Of a DNA stretch of 64,000 nt, positions 50,841 to 62,264 are shown in pieces. Within the stretch, counting starts at the first letter, position 1. Each line of letters starts with the position of its first letter. A program made the translations under genes and the position numbers. Location of the stretch: NCBI GenBank assembly GCA_963556255.1, contig OY744616.1, positions 33,845,121-33,909,120 of the forward strand, written 5' to 3'. The DNA comes from Allolobophora icterica (lineage: Eukaryota > Annelida > Clitellata > Crassiclitellata > Lumbricidae). The notes beneath the pieces were generated by a model. That model had not been told where the DNA came from. It made no database searches and worked only from the letters and a program-made list of their open reading frames with translations.

Positions 50841-52430
50841 TATATATCTGTGTACGCGTAAGTAAAATAAGCTATCGACAGTAAGTATAGGCCTGAGCAA
50901 ACATCTTGTAGAAAATGTTTGAACGCGTCTGGACTCAAATAAATGGCTGTGTATGAAGTTTAATGTCTCAGTGGAATTGTCAGTGAACCTAAGTGACCAT
51001 TATATTTCACACAGACCTCAGCGCTCTTACAAAGAAGTTGCGCAACTCGACTTAGCATAAGTAGCGACTCAGAATGTGCTCACGTATGCAAGCTCCGATA
51101 GTAATAGATGCAATGCCATTGCGAATATAGCTTGCCCTGTAAACATTAAGTTTGTTGATAACATAAATTTGAGTAATGTTAATGGTATTCTCAGTGGTTC
51201 TCTGAAGTATAAGCTCATCCATAGTTACTGCTTTAGGCTACTGCAGAATATATCTCATATGTTGCATTCAACTTGTCATATATGAGAAACTTAACAAGCG
51301 ATTTGATATGTAAAGGCTTTTAAACTGAACTTTAAGTTATCCCTACATGAAATCATTGTATATATCGTCCGAAGACCACGAACGACAGCCGTTTAAGTTT
51401 CTTTCGTTTTTTTATATAGAGTCTTAAAAGAACAATAGCTGTTTATGTTACTGTCATGTATCAATACCTCTGGCTCTTTGTTTTCTGTAGCGTCTGTCCT
51501 TATAGATCTTCAAGCTATAGATAATCTTACCTACATTATAGCGCGGGTCTATATATCAGTACGTGGCTGGCATGGGCATGCATCGTGCCCTCGGTACAAG
51601 TTATGAATGTGTGATGTCTGACGCTAATTCCAATGACTCACTTAACTTCCCCATCTCAGTGCAACTCGGCGTGGTACGTCCTTGCAGAGTCAATTTTTGC
51701 CGTTAGCCGTGCGTGCATGTATGTCCACTAATTAAGTGGACATACATGTACCAGAAGCAGAGTTCTTTGTATATTATGTAGGCGAGACGTTTGGCCATTT
51801 AGCAATGCCTGGTGCAATTATGGCGATCTTACAAATAGATATGTACCTTAATTACGCGCAAACTAATTAATTTCATGACTATAATAAGCCAAAGTTTAAG
51901 GGAAAACCCAGGGTCTACGTTATGACACGGGGCGGGAAGTAATAATGTGAATTTAAACGTAAATTTCTAAATAAAAGCCGCGTCAGAAACGCAAGCCTAT
52001 TCACCTGCGCTTAGTCAAATCAAAGTCAAAGAGCCAGGACGGTGAGGTCAATAACGGTGCCAGGTCAGAGTACGGGGTCAGGCTGGGTGAGACGGCGTGG
52101 TGGTGTTTTGAACCAATTCAAATTCCCCTTAAGCACTGCTAACTTCCGGGTGCACGTGAGGCAATGTAACCGGATATTTTCATAGAACCTTCGGATTAAA
52201 TTTCATGTTCAGTTGAATGATAATACATTTCATTCAGAATGATGAGGTCATCTGTAACCGAACAACGATCTAACGGGAGAAGAGTCGCCACACTCGCCGT
52301 ATAGAGCCCAGCATCTCCATGGTTAACAGTTAACATCGCATGCAGAGAGACTGTGAAAACTTAAGACTCAAAGCCAACAGAAATTTCAAATACACAATTA
52401 ATAAACTACACACATAGTCTACACACATAC
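50841..52430. other. Intergenic, one short palindrome
   Basis: The only structure seen is the 14-bp perfect palindrome CATGTATGTCCACT with a 5-base loop at 51716-51748. Confidence 0.5.
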
Positions 52431-52560
52431 ATGCATGTACGCAGGTATGTATGTATGTATGTATATATGCATACGTGTATGTATGTATGTTTTATGTATG
52501 GCCTATGCATATGTATGTATATATGTATGTACGTTCATATGTATGTAGCCATATGCATAT
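52431..52560. repeat. Degenerate (GTAT)n microsatellite
   Basis: Interrupted GTAT tract at the left of the MITE; a similar tract follows at 52815-52880. Confidence 0.85.
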
Positions 52561-52564
52561 CATG

Positions 52565-52811
52565 CAGTGCTTTTTTTCTAGAAAAAAAGGTTCCGGAACG
52601 CAACATTTATGGGCGGGCTAAAATCACGAGAAAAATGGGATTGGGTGTTGGTAGGAGTCTGAATAAACACTGAAAACAGTTCAAAAACACTGAAATTAAA
52701 TTAAAATAACAAAATTATTGTTTTTATTATTAAAATAAAAAAAATATTGTTAGTAGCTGAAAAAAGGTGCCGGAACGCCGTTCCGGCTCGTTCCGGCTGA
52801 AAAAAGCCCTG
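52565..52811. mobile_element. hAT MITE (family CAGTGCTTTTTTTC), copy 2
   Basis: Near-identical to 22993-23260 apart from one duplicated GGTTCCGGAAC block that is present once here and twice there. Target duplication not clean. Confidence 0.85.
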
Positions 52812-52884
52812 TGCATATGTATGAATGAATGATTGTATATGTGTATGTATGTATGCACGCATGCATATATGTATGCATGCGTTC

Positions 52885-53935
52885 ATGTATTTATCTCAAG
52901 TTTCATTTTCCGAACGTATTACAGTCCATCGGAAAATCATTTAATTGTGACAGATGCTGGTCCTGAAGCAGGAGATATAACACGAACAAAAGCGTCAGAC
53001 TGTTTGGCAGAGGTCAAGGGTAACACTAGAACATCCTATATACAGATATGTAACAAACGGCCTATATATTGGAGTCTTGGTTTTTAGGAATCAAAGCGCA
53101 CTTCTCATTTGCGGAAATGTGATGATAATCAAAGTCTCATTCAACCCGTTTTCACGACGCGCGTGTTCCCTCCCCCCCCCCAGTCTGTGTGCAGATGCAT
53201 ACACATGTGTCTCACTTAGGCCTATACTCGCTTTGTAGGCCCTACTACCCTCTCTTTTCCCGACCTCATTATAGAATTATTATGGCTTCAGTAAAACAAA
53301 CCTCAGATAGATCTATCCTAGCTAATTGGTAAGCAACCACTGCTAGCATTCGTTGGCTAAGAACCACTTTAACGTATGCCCTGTCACTGTTTTTCGTAAA
53401 TATAAGCCTAACGGTTTTTGAGCGTTCTCTGAGGCGCTTGTGATATTATTTTAGGCAGTTTCAGAAATAAGGTTGTTCTGCCGGTTAAGAGAATCTCCCG
53501 GCAGATTGTATTATGACTAGGATTTATCTATTTTGCGATTATTTTGTGCTTTCAAGTCATAAAAATAATTCTGTAATACTCTTTTTAAGAACTGCTGCGT
53601 TCCAGGATTCCTGATCATTTTCTGGTGAGTAAAATGTTTTAGTCCGATCATAGTAAATTATATGGAACACCTATAGCCGTTGCAGCTTTAATGGGCTGCT
53701 GAGCCTCTACAGAACCTCACCGAGAACACTTTTGGCATTAATGTAGAGGTTAGATCCGAACACTTCAATATTGGCATTACTTATGTTCAGAATGAAGTGA
53801 GTTGTTGCCTCTACCTTACGGTCACATAGTTCGATTATTGGCATCGAGTCACATTGTTCAGGCAGAAGATAACATCTAAAGTACAAAAGGAAGCAGATCA
53901 AAATAGATAGCGCGAACTATGTGTAAGATCTTAAG
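52885..53935. other. Intergenic, no feature recognised
   Basis: Nothing recognised. Contains TAGGCCTA at 53217 and TAGGCCCTA at 53236. Confidence 0.5.
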
Positions 53936-53937
53936 CA

Positions 53938-54100
53938 GAAGAAGAACAGTCCCTTAAGCTAGCCCTGAGTCAGCCATGGCATGAAGTGTTAGCGACTTCA
54001 TATTCTCAGCCTCAGCATATGAGGGTAGGTAGCTAATCCTCTCTCTCATCGTCCCACCTTCATCATCTTCCCACCGACAGTGTACTCATCATAGCTGAGT
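53938..54100 (-). mobile_element. SINE family A, 3' part, minus strand
   Basis: Shares AGTCCCTTAAGCTAGCCCTG and GTGTTAGCGACTTCAT with 24944-25100. The tRNA head is missing; the fragment abuts a SINE of family B. Confidence 0.75.
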
Positions 54101-54104
54101 TCTT

Positions 54105-54350
54105 CATTCATACTGAAAAGTTATAAAGCGCTCCTTCAAGATGCCTACTCAGGAGCGCTCCATGCAGTCCAGCCACGGCTAAAAAAGAAGGGGATTTGAG
54201 TGATCTATGAAACGCAGGGATCGCAGGAAACGCAGAGTTCTGCCCCACTTGCGCCTCGCAGGTGGGACAGAAATCTCGAACCAAATTCTGCCCTTGCGGG
54301 AATTTGAACTTCCGACCTCTCGTTTGGCAGTCAAATACACAATCACATAG
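54105..54350 (-). mobile_element. tRNA-derived SINE (family B type), minus strand
   Basis: Minus strand: B-box-like GGTCGGAAGTTCAAATTCC near 54300-54320, body GGAGCGCTCCTGAGTAG, LINE-like 3' end TTATAACTTTTCAGTATGAA. Confidence 0.7.
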
Positions 54351-54355
54351 GCCTA

Positions 54356-55519
54356 AGACCTTAATCTCTGGTAAAAAAATCTACTGGACAGGACTGTCAA
54401 CTTGTAAAAATTCAACAGTTTTCAGAAAGATGCGATCTGCAGAGAGGAAAACGTGGAACTTCAACTCCCACTGATTCAGACTGTATAGTTTTGAATATGT
54501 ATTGCCTCCATACATGTCGCTTTCCTTCCTCAGTAGTTTGACTATGTTAATTGTGCCGTCTAATGGATTGATTTAGGAATGCGATTCAGCTTAGCAGCGA
54601 CGACTAATTGATGCTTGGCGCTATATAAATTTCTATCATGAAATATATCGGATTGGTTCCGGTTATTTCCCACTTAAGGTAGTCCTATATTACCCCTCCA
54701 ATACATCTGAAACAGCCCATGCAGTCTCTCGGTAGTGCAAGTGTGAGTCGCGGATTCATTGTTATACGAGAAGGTAATTTACGCTGGAAATTAGTACGAT
54801 GCATTCATTCGAGCCTCTCATTCTAAAGTTAGCCTTCGAGTCGTATTTTGGAAGTTGGTGCTAATTGTTCGTTTGCAAGAGCTTAATAATTATGCTTCAA
54901 GCTGCCATCACTTAATTTGTACATAACAGCTGTCATGTAGGCCTAACTATAGTCATCGCATTAAAGTCAAGTTCCGTGTCCGCTTTACGCAGTGACAGAA
55001 CAATTGAAGTAAACGATGACGGCTTATCTGCACTCAAAGTGAACGGAAAAATCCCAGGGCGTTTTTATTTGTCAGCGTAAAGGGGAAAACGTCGTCAGGC
55101 AAAATTCCGTCAGCTGTCTAGAAAGGGAGGTCGTCTTAATTATGCCTATACCTTGGCCTAATCGTGCGTTAACCTGTGTTGGGTTTTAGGCCAGTCTATA
55201 GGCCCTGAGCGCTGCAGCCCATGCACGTTGCTTCGATAGGCCGGGTATTTCGACTGAATATTATAGTCACCCGAATTAGCCAGAACAATTAGGCATATAG
55301 GCATTGTATAATTATCATAGCACACGTGCATATGTACAAGTGTGCACTGTGGTATAAAAACGACTAACGCAGGGTTTCATTTGGCAACCAAGCGCTCAGT
55401 GGGTAGCCTCATTTATTCACAAAGCGCCTGTATATTAAACACTGTACGCATGTTATGCGTTTCTTGCATTTATACGCTACTACGATTCTAGCAACAGCGA
55501 CCGCTTAACAACCACTGCT
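54356..55519. other. Upstream of the ABCC-like gene, no feature recognised
   Basis: Presumably contains the ABCC promoter and 5'UTR. GCGCTATATAAATTTC near 54618 is another LINE/SINE tail remnant. Confidence 0.4.
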
Positions 55520-55609
55520 ATGGAACACGGGATCGGAGCCGGCAATAACGAAACAACACTGAAGGATGATTGGACGAAGGCATTCTGCGGAGGCGATGAA
55601 GTGTTTCTG
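55520..55609 (+). CDS. ABCC-like exon 1
   Basis: 30 codons, ATG to GTGTTTCTG|GTATGT. N-terminal extracellular tail with NNETT. Confidence 0.78.
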
Positions 55610-55829
55610 GTATGTGACTTAAGACGTTTCTCAAACTCTGCAAACGCCTCTTCTCTGCATGCATTCATGTATGCTGTAAACGGCTGGTTAAAGATACACG
55701 TGTGGCATCACGTGATATCCGCCTCTCAAGATAAATTCTTCCTTAAAGGACGATGCCACTGTGATCTAAGTTGACTACATTCTGATCAAATGACTTCTGT
55801 AGCGCTCAGCGCTGTAGTCAGAATGCACA

Positions 55830-55881
<52 letters not shown>

Positions 55882-56190
55882 TATAGATACAAGAGTCGAT
55901 ATTATAGATACAAGAGTCGATGGTCGCTTCAAGTGAGATCGTAACCGAAAATATTACGAAGCACTATTAGTTGCAAATACAACTATCAATTGGAACATAA
56001 CCCCTGTGATTATTGTTTTTGCCCCGAGGCATTAACTAATGTAGAAAAGCATATAAGGTGTCCGCGATAGCCCTATTATTCTAATTTCTGACTGGCGAAA
56101 GTGCCCCTGAAGTCCGCTGAGCTAAACGCTTTAGGCCTACCGTTATTGTTATTATTTTTATTTATTATTATCATTATCATTATTATTATT

Positions 56191-56261
<71 letters not shown>

Positions 56262-57242
56262 TCGCATCCTGATGGCCATCATCATCAATAACAACATGAT
56301 GATTGTTGTAGTGCTCGTCGTTGTCGTGATAATCGCGTTCCTCCTCCTCCTCATCCACCACCTCCTCCTCCTACTCCTCCTCCTCCTCCTCCTCATCATC
56401 ATCATCCATCCATTCATTCATCCATTCATTCATTTGAGTATTTATGTAGCACCTCTTCAAGGGGGCTACTCATCTTCATCATCATCTTCATCATCATCAT
56501 CATTTACTGGCAGTGCGAAGGATGTCGCGGGAACCAGAAAGTACTTCAGGAACTGCACACAGCCCCTTTTATAAGCACCATTGTTCAGACTGAGTATGAA
56601 TGTAGGTATCATTTGACATAGCGCCTGTTTAAGTATCACACAAATTGCTATGGCTATCTAAACTGATCGGAGTGAATGTTTTAAGGTACTGCAGCTTGGA
56701 AACGTTTGCTGAACAAAGCAGAATTGAAGTGTATTGCCAATTTATATAGCGCCTGTAATTGGTTTCTGTTTTTCTACAGGATCCTCAGATAACTAACAGG
56801 TCACAGCTAGTCATCAGTTTCTGCTTCCAAGATACTGTGCTTGTCTGGATTCCGTGTCTCATTCTCTGGCTCTGTGCGCCTCTTTACCTCCTGCTGCTTT
56901 GTTGGGAGAACGGTCCCGAGGTCCTGCAGTGTCAGAGAAGTCGCAGGGGATGGCTCAACATCGTCAAACTGGTACACATTCATTATCTTATCAACTATAG
57001 TCCACTTATGTTTGGGATTTCCACCAGACAGCTGGCGTATAAGAAAGAAGAAGGAGGGGGAGTAGGAGCAGGAGGAGGAGGAGGAGAAGAAGAGAAGGAG
57101 GAAGAGAAGGAGGAGGAGAACGAGAAGAAGAAGAAGGAGAAGAAGAAAAAGAAGAATAAGAAGATGAAGAAGAAGAAGAGGAGGAGGAGGAGGAGGAGGA
57201 AGAAGAGGAGGAGGAGGAGGAGAATGAAGAATGAATGAAGAA

Positions 57243-57273
<31 letters not shown>

Positions 57274-60182
57274 AAAAAAAAGGAGAAGAAGAAGAAGAAG
57301 AAGAAGAAGAAGAAATAATATGCGTGTTGTTACAAGATATATTGTTACTAGGCCTAAATGCGTCGTTTGAGACTTTTGATAAGTATCCAGATACTGTACG
57401 TATCAAGACAGACTGCAGAAAATGTAATTTCTGGCCGATATTCAAGTTATATTTATGTAAGTCTATTAGGGTTGCCAACTTTTGATTATGAAATTTCTTG
57501 ACAAGGCGCGAGACCCTTTGATATCGAACCACCCCACGATTTGTGGCGATTAGGGTCTGGCAAAATACAAGAGGATAAGGAACAATCAAAAGAATATTAT
57601 TTAATCGACTACTATAACAGGGTTCAAAACGTTCTCATGTGAAGTATGATCCGACCTTTTTTTAAAGCTAAACAAGCCAAGGTTCACTTTGGCTTGTTTT
57701 GAGCAAACATTTCTGCCCCCAACGTAATGTAAGAAATCACCACAAGATTGATCGAAATTGACTTTCACAAACAGTTCAGTTTTCACCAGCTCAGGCCTCA
57801 TCCCGTTGCGTTCATAGGTCTACAGATTTTTCATCAATGAGAAAAGACGTTCAACTTGGGCATTAGGCTACTGATCGGAATTGCAAAGACGTATCCAACC
57901 AGTTTTTTTAAATTCGGAGCATCACAGTTTAAAAAAAATTCTATCCAACGTTCATCGATTTTTGTCTTTGTCTTCAGTTTTGGAAGAACTTGTCTTAAGA
58001 TGCAATACTCCTTGTATAAGTCATCTCCCAAAACTGTAATTCCACATGTGCGAATTAGTTCTAACAAACATTCGAACGAAAATACTTCATCAAGACTAAG
58101 TATTTTGATTTTTTGTAGAACATTTGTAGAACATTATTTTCAAAATTGAACCACTGATTCAAGTAGGCTAATGCTCGTGTGTAAACATTGAGTGCATCTT
58201 TCTTGAAACATTGAATCTGTTACACGGATCCGGTAAAACAACGATACAAAACAAGTAGTTGTGAGTTGTAACCATAGAGGTTTATAAATGCGTCGATGGT
58301 TGTGACCGTTGTGACGGTCACCGTTATTTGGAGCATTAATTGCACTGGTGAGCAAAATTCTGCAGATTTGTTTGAGCTCCTATTTTTTCTGGACACTGCA
58401 TTGTCCAGAACGACCCTCCTCTGGTTTCTGTACACTAACTGCAATTTCTGGACGATCCAGAAAAAATCTGAACGGTTGGCAACCCTAAAGTCTATTTTAA
58501 TAAGATATATATACATTATATATATGTCTTATTACCTATTTGGTTACTTGTATAGCGCCGCATCCAGGGGCTTAGTTGAATGGGTGAGCGATCTCTCTGC
58601 AACAGGACGCATTTTGCTATGTAGTTACCCTCAGGTCCGCATACGTATAGGCCCTAGCCTACACGAGCCAGAGTTATTGCCGAGTAGAGGGTATAGCTAT
58701 GTTTACAACTGACCCCGGTAGCTGTCAGCCTCGGCTGGACCTCTGTGGCTGGAGGAGGGGTGGTATTCATTGTCATATTCAGTTGTTAACGAGTTTCATA
58801 GGCGGTTGTTAAAGTAGTAATTGCGAACGAAACAGCCTACCACGCATACGGGCCTCGTGTTTCCTTGTCTGCTATTCTTCAGACAGTCCCGGAACTTTCG
58901 CATCCTGCTTACTTTAACGTCACTGTGATCAACCTGTTAGACTGTCAGTCACTGGTGCAAGATGATATGCATGGCCGAACTCAGTTTAACCGATCTACTC
59001 TATAGGTTTACCACAGAGGAGATATGCAAAAGTAGTAGAAGTAATAAAGATTCTGCCTAGTGTATACTGGCTCTACAAACAATACCTGGTTATAACTTAT
59101 AATGTTTCGCTGGATGAAGTGTTCTTAAAACTATTGAAAGTGTCCTGTAGACGTACTAAGGGTTTGTGACAATAGTCATATGGATTTAAATGGGACGATG
59201 CAGGTCCATATGCATATAAACGAACTTCTTCTTCTTCTTTCCCTTCCGGCTCGGATTAGTCCCTCGCTGGGGAGGGGTCAGCCACTCGGATCCTCCCGCT
59301 CGATCTCCGGTATCTTATTTTTTCAAGCCGAGAAGCCTGAGGTCCTGCTGAACCATATCCATCCATCTCTTCCTCTGGCGTCCTCGGTTGCGATGTCCAT
59401 GCACCTCCGCCTTCATGATTCTCTGGATGTACAATCCTCCTCCGCCCGCTCCACATGTTCATACTACCTCAGTCTGATTACACGCACCTTGTCGGATATA
59501 CAGGCCACTCCGAGTGTTTTCCGGATATTCTCATTTTTCTTCCTGTATACACAAATATACGAACAGATATATGCATATTGTTTATTTGCAACTTAGGCCT
59601 ATAGCCTACCGAGCGTCACAAACAGACTATGGTTGACAAAATGAGCTTTCTAATCCTATCTTGTAGGCCTTTGGCCTAAAGGTTTTAAACCTAGACGACT
59701 TAGGGAGAAGGTTCATGACTGGCGTATGAGTTCAAAGGGTCAAACAAGTTCGTTTCAACGACGTTTGCAGTTCAAGAGTAGGATGTGATGCTCAGTCAAA
59801 AGGGGAAAGCACGTGGGAAACCACCAATCCATTGATTGGGATTTCTATACATCCGGGAACTTTTTAGCTCCGTCACAAGTGCGATGCATAGTTCCGTCAT
59901 CAGGTTCATCGCCATGGTAACACCATCCATAATGAAGTCTTAATGAGTAGCAATCAGTCTGCTCATCAGGTTGCTCACATCTGGGACTTTTCTTTGCTCG
60001 TTTTCAGTGTTGGGACCTGTTCCAAATTATTATTTGAGCATCTGTAGGGTTAGATCTGTCCTGAAAAGGATTTGCGTCTAATTGATTCTCGGGGTCAATC
60101 CAGTGCAGAGCATCAACACAGACTGTACTAATTATAATAGGAATATTACAAAAGACTTTATGCTAAATCATCATCGCTATTG

Positions 60183-60276
<94 letters not shown>

Positions 60277-61896
60277 AATAATAATCATCATCATCATCAT
60301 CACCACCACCACCACCACCACCACCACCACCACCAACATCAATGGACGCCAGCCAATTAGCGACGACTAATAATACTTCATTCTTTTTAATCAATGTAGT
60401 GCTGTTCTTATGTATAGTTCCTGTCTTGTAATGCCTATACCTTATGGATATGCAATGCATTCGAGTCTTGTTATTTCTTTTACTGAACTCTTGATAGCAT
60501 TGATGCTAGTAAGGCGAGCCTTCGGAACGTATCTAAAGGGGCACAATAAGCTCTTCAGTTACATTTCATTACATTATATTAGAAAAGTATGTCGACGGGT
60601 CCTGTTCTGCCTGTGACGATCCGCATGTGAAGGTCCTTTCCAAAGTGGGATCGTTTACATGATGCTCTAGACGCGTCCAATTCGTCTTTGTATTTTCTTT
60701 GCTGCCATCTGCGTTTATTAGCCCTCCGAGATAGACGAATTGTTCTACTTGCTCAATAGCTTCTCATTTGATTGTGATCGTTACTGGTGTCTCTTTGGTC
60801 TTTTCAATCACAATTATTTTGGTTTTCTATGCGTTGATCATTAGGCCGAATCTTCTACTAGTTTCGTCAATCTGTGTCGTAATATCCTGTAGTTGTGGTC
60901 TCCTTCTGCTGAGGAGGCCAATGTCGTCAGCAAATCGGAGATTATTCACAAGCCTTCCGTTTAACTTGATTCCTACCTTAGACTCAAACTAATGGCATGA
61001 CGTTAAGCAGGGATTTTCCAGTCCGGTGTATTATTGGTCCTTGGACCACCCCTGTGAACATATAAAGTAACTTAGCATATCTGAAAATGCTAACTGTTTG
61101 CATATGGTTGGTGTTTTAAAGGCTTAGTTAGAATATCTCAATGTCAACTGTTTGTAGGTAGAATATCTCAATGCCAACTGTTTGCAGGTCCTTGGTGTTT
61201 TAAAGGTTTAGTTAGCACATCTGAATGCCAACTGTTTTCAGGTGGTTGGTGTCTTGCTGTCATTGTTGGCAATTGCTGAGATTATTCTGGTCGCCGTAAA
61301 AGCTCCTTATCCACATGGCGGAGATTTCACAAGTGCGATGCAGGGATCTGTCATCAGATTCATCACCATGGTAACTGCATCCATAATCATGTCTTCGTGC
61401 ACAACAGTTATTTATGTAGCTCCAATGTTTTCTTATAGTCAGAAGTTTAATTTTCAATTCTTGTATTGTTCGTATGATTATCACAATAGTGATAGTGTTA
61501 CCGGTATTTTTTCTATTTTTATCATTAATTAGTATCACATGTATTATTTATTACTATTATTAATAGTCTATTATTTTATTATTAAGTTCCTCACAGCACT
61601 TTTTGTGTCTTGATGCATACATACATATGAGCATATTATTACAATCACACCATTGTCATCACAGTGATCGTTATCATCGTCGTCGTTGTTGTCATCATCA
61701 CATTTGTAGTCGCAGTGTGTATTTTGGATTTCCAGTGATCAGCACTGTTACTCTTCTCTTCCAGGTGGTGGTAACTATCCTAATTGGCTGGGAGTTTCGT
61801 AAGGCCGTCTACAACTCAGGATTCCTCTTCATCTTCTGGTTGGTCTACGCCATTTGCTACTCAGTCATGGTCTACAACTATACGACATTACACAAG
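55520..61896 (+). CDS. ABCC-subfamily (MRP1-like) ABC transporter, 5' four exons, partial
   Basis: Exons 55520-55609, 56780-56971, 61242-61370 and 61765-61896 give 181 codons, all phase 0. They encode the start of the extra N-terminal membrane domain (TMD0) of an MRP-type exporter, which in the family moves glutathione, glucuronide and other organic-anion conjugates out of the cell. The key match is CFQDTVLVWIPCLILWLCAP in exon 2, the TM1 segment of MRP1-type proteins. Exons 3 and 4 add further helices (VVGVLLSLLAIAEIILVAV, GFLFIFWLVYAICYSVMVY). Exon lengths and phases parallel those I recall for vertebrate MRP1. The nucleotide-binding domains lie beyond the window. The extracellular N-terminus is about 48 residues, longer than in MRP1, with a sequon at N10. 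The fourth intron starts with GC. Introns 1-2 hold hAT, LINE and exon-copy debris. Confidence 0.85.
55830..55880. repeat. (TA)n microsatellite in ABCC intron 1
   Basis: About 50 bp of TA. Confidence 0.97.
56140..56515. repeat. (ATT)n-(ATC)n-(CTC)n microsatellite in ABCC intron 1
   Basis: Compound tract; purest ATC at 56191-56262 and CTC at 56340-56395, then CATT and ATC units. Confidence 0.96.
56780..56971 (+). CDS. ABCC-like exon 2
   Basis: 64 codons, acceptor TTTTTCTACAG. TM1 of TMD0. The donor GTACAC is weak, but the join to exon 3 keeps the family spacing. Confidence 0.85.
57040..57316. repeat. (GAA/GGA)n microsatellite in ABCC intron 2
   Basis: Purine tract of nearly 280 bp starting about 70 bp after exon 2. 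Confidence 0.96.
57467..58487 (-). mobile_element. hAT transposon remnant in ABCC intron 2
   Basis: Perfect 8-bp target duplication AAGTCTAT (57459-57466 and 58488-58495). Inverted termini TAGGGTTGCCAAC and GTTGGCAACCCTA. On the minus strand the transposase C-terminus can be followed with frameshifts: DDLYKEYCILRQVLPKL, NLKKLVGYVFAIPISS and MRPELVKTELFVKVNFD. Truncated and broken. Confidence 0.85.
58496..59205. other. ABCC intron 2, no feature recognised
   Basis: Nothing recognised. TAGGCCCTAGCCTA occurs at 58648. Confidence 0.5.
59210..59470 (-). pseudogene. LINE polymerase C-terminal fragment
   Basis: Minus strand: YIQRIMKAEVHGHRNRGRQR then KRWMDMVQQDLRLLGLKK and a stop, typical of the last part of a non-LTR polymerase. 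Confidence 0.6.
59872..59940 (+). pseudogene. Partial copy of ABCC exon 3 with its donor
   Basis: 69 bp closely matching 61327-61396: CACAAGTGCGATGCA, GTCATCAGRTTCATC, and the ATG|GTAAC donor. The upstream half of the exon and its acceptor are absent, so it cannot be an alternative exon on its own. Confidence 0.8.
60180..60333. repeat. (ATC)n-(ACC)n microsatellite in ABCC intron 2
   Basis: About 150 bp. The poly-His and poly-Asp frames are artefacts. Confidence 0.97.
60640..61010 (-). pseudogene. Non-LTR retrotransposon RT fragment
   Basis: Minus strand: KLNGRLVNNLRFADDIGLLS (FADD catalytic box), then RRFGLMINA and VEQFVYLGGLINADGS, with a few stops. Same general LINE type as 10850-11311. 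Confidence 0.75.
61080..61241 (+). repeat. Repeated acceptor-like units before ABCC exon 3
   Basis: Three or four copies of a unit of the form CAACTGTTTGCAGG..TTGGTGTTTTAAAGG..TTAG, the last being the true exon 3 acceptor. The decoy at 61178-61190 has a usable AG and is followed by a short frame and stop. Confidence 0.75.
61242..61370 (+). CDS. ABCC-like exon 3
   Basis: 43 codons, acceptor CTGTTTTCAG, donor GTAACT. A partial copy of its 3' half lies at 59872-59940. Confidence 0.82.
61765..61896 (+). CDS. ABCC-like exon 4 (GC donor)
   Basis: 44 codons, acceptor TTCTCTTCCAG. Ends CACAAG followed by GCAAGT. Phase 0 at this position agrees with the MRP1 pattern; a GT four bases later would give phase 1. 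Confidence 0.82.
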
Positions 61897-62264
61897 GCAA
61901 GTATTTGACCTTACTCGCAGTTAATCAATTCTTCGGCTTTCTTTGCCTATCTTCCGTAAGCATTTGAAAACTGTTCAGTTCCATCTTGGTTTTGTCTTGT
62001 CATGTTAGGAGTTTCTTTGAAGAGGCGATGTACAAATGTTCAATTTCAATTTTAATTAATACCGGAGCTTGTGAATCAATATGCCCGCATCAAAGTAACG
62101 TTCCGAAATTAAACTTGTAGAAGTTTACTATCATTAAATTCCATCTAGAAGAGAAAGTAATGAAACAATTAAGCATATATATAACGAAACCAATTACAGG
62201 CCATTATTAATCGCCAATTGTTATTTTCTCTGTCACAATCACTTTCAATCGCAGACCAATGCCG
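61897..62264. other. ABCC intron 4, no feature recognised
   Basis: AT-rich intronic sequence; nothing recognised. Confidence 0.5.

Noticed and set aside
59872..59940. Mutually exclusive alternative exon 3 of the ABCC-like gene
   Set aside because: The upstream half and an acceptor are missing, so it cannot replace exon 3.
60082..60460. Poly-His and poly-Asp frames
   Set aside because: Translation of (ATC)n and (ACC)n only.
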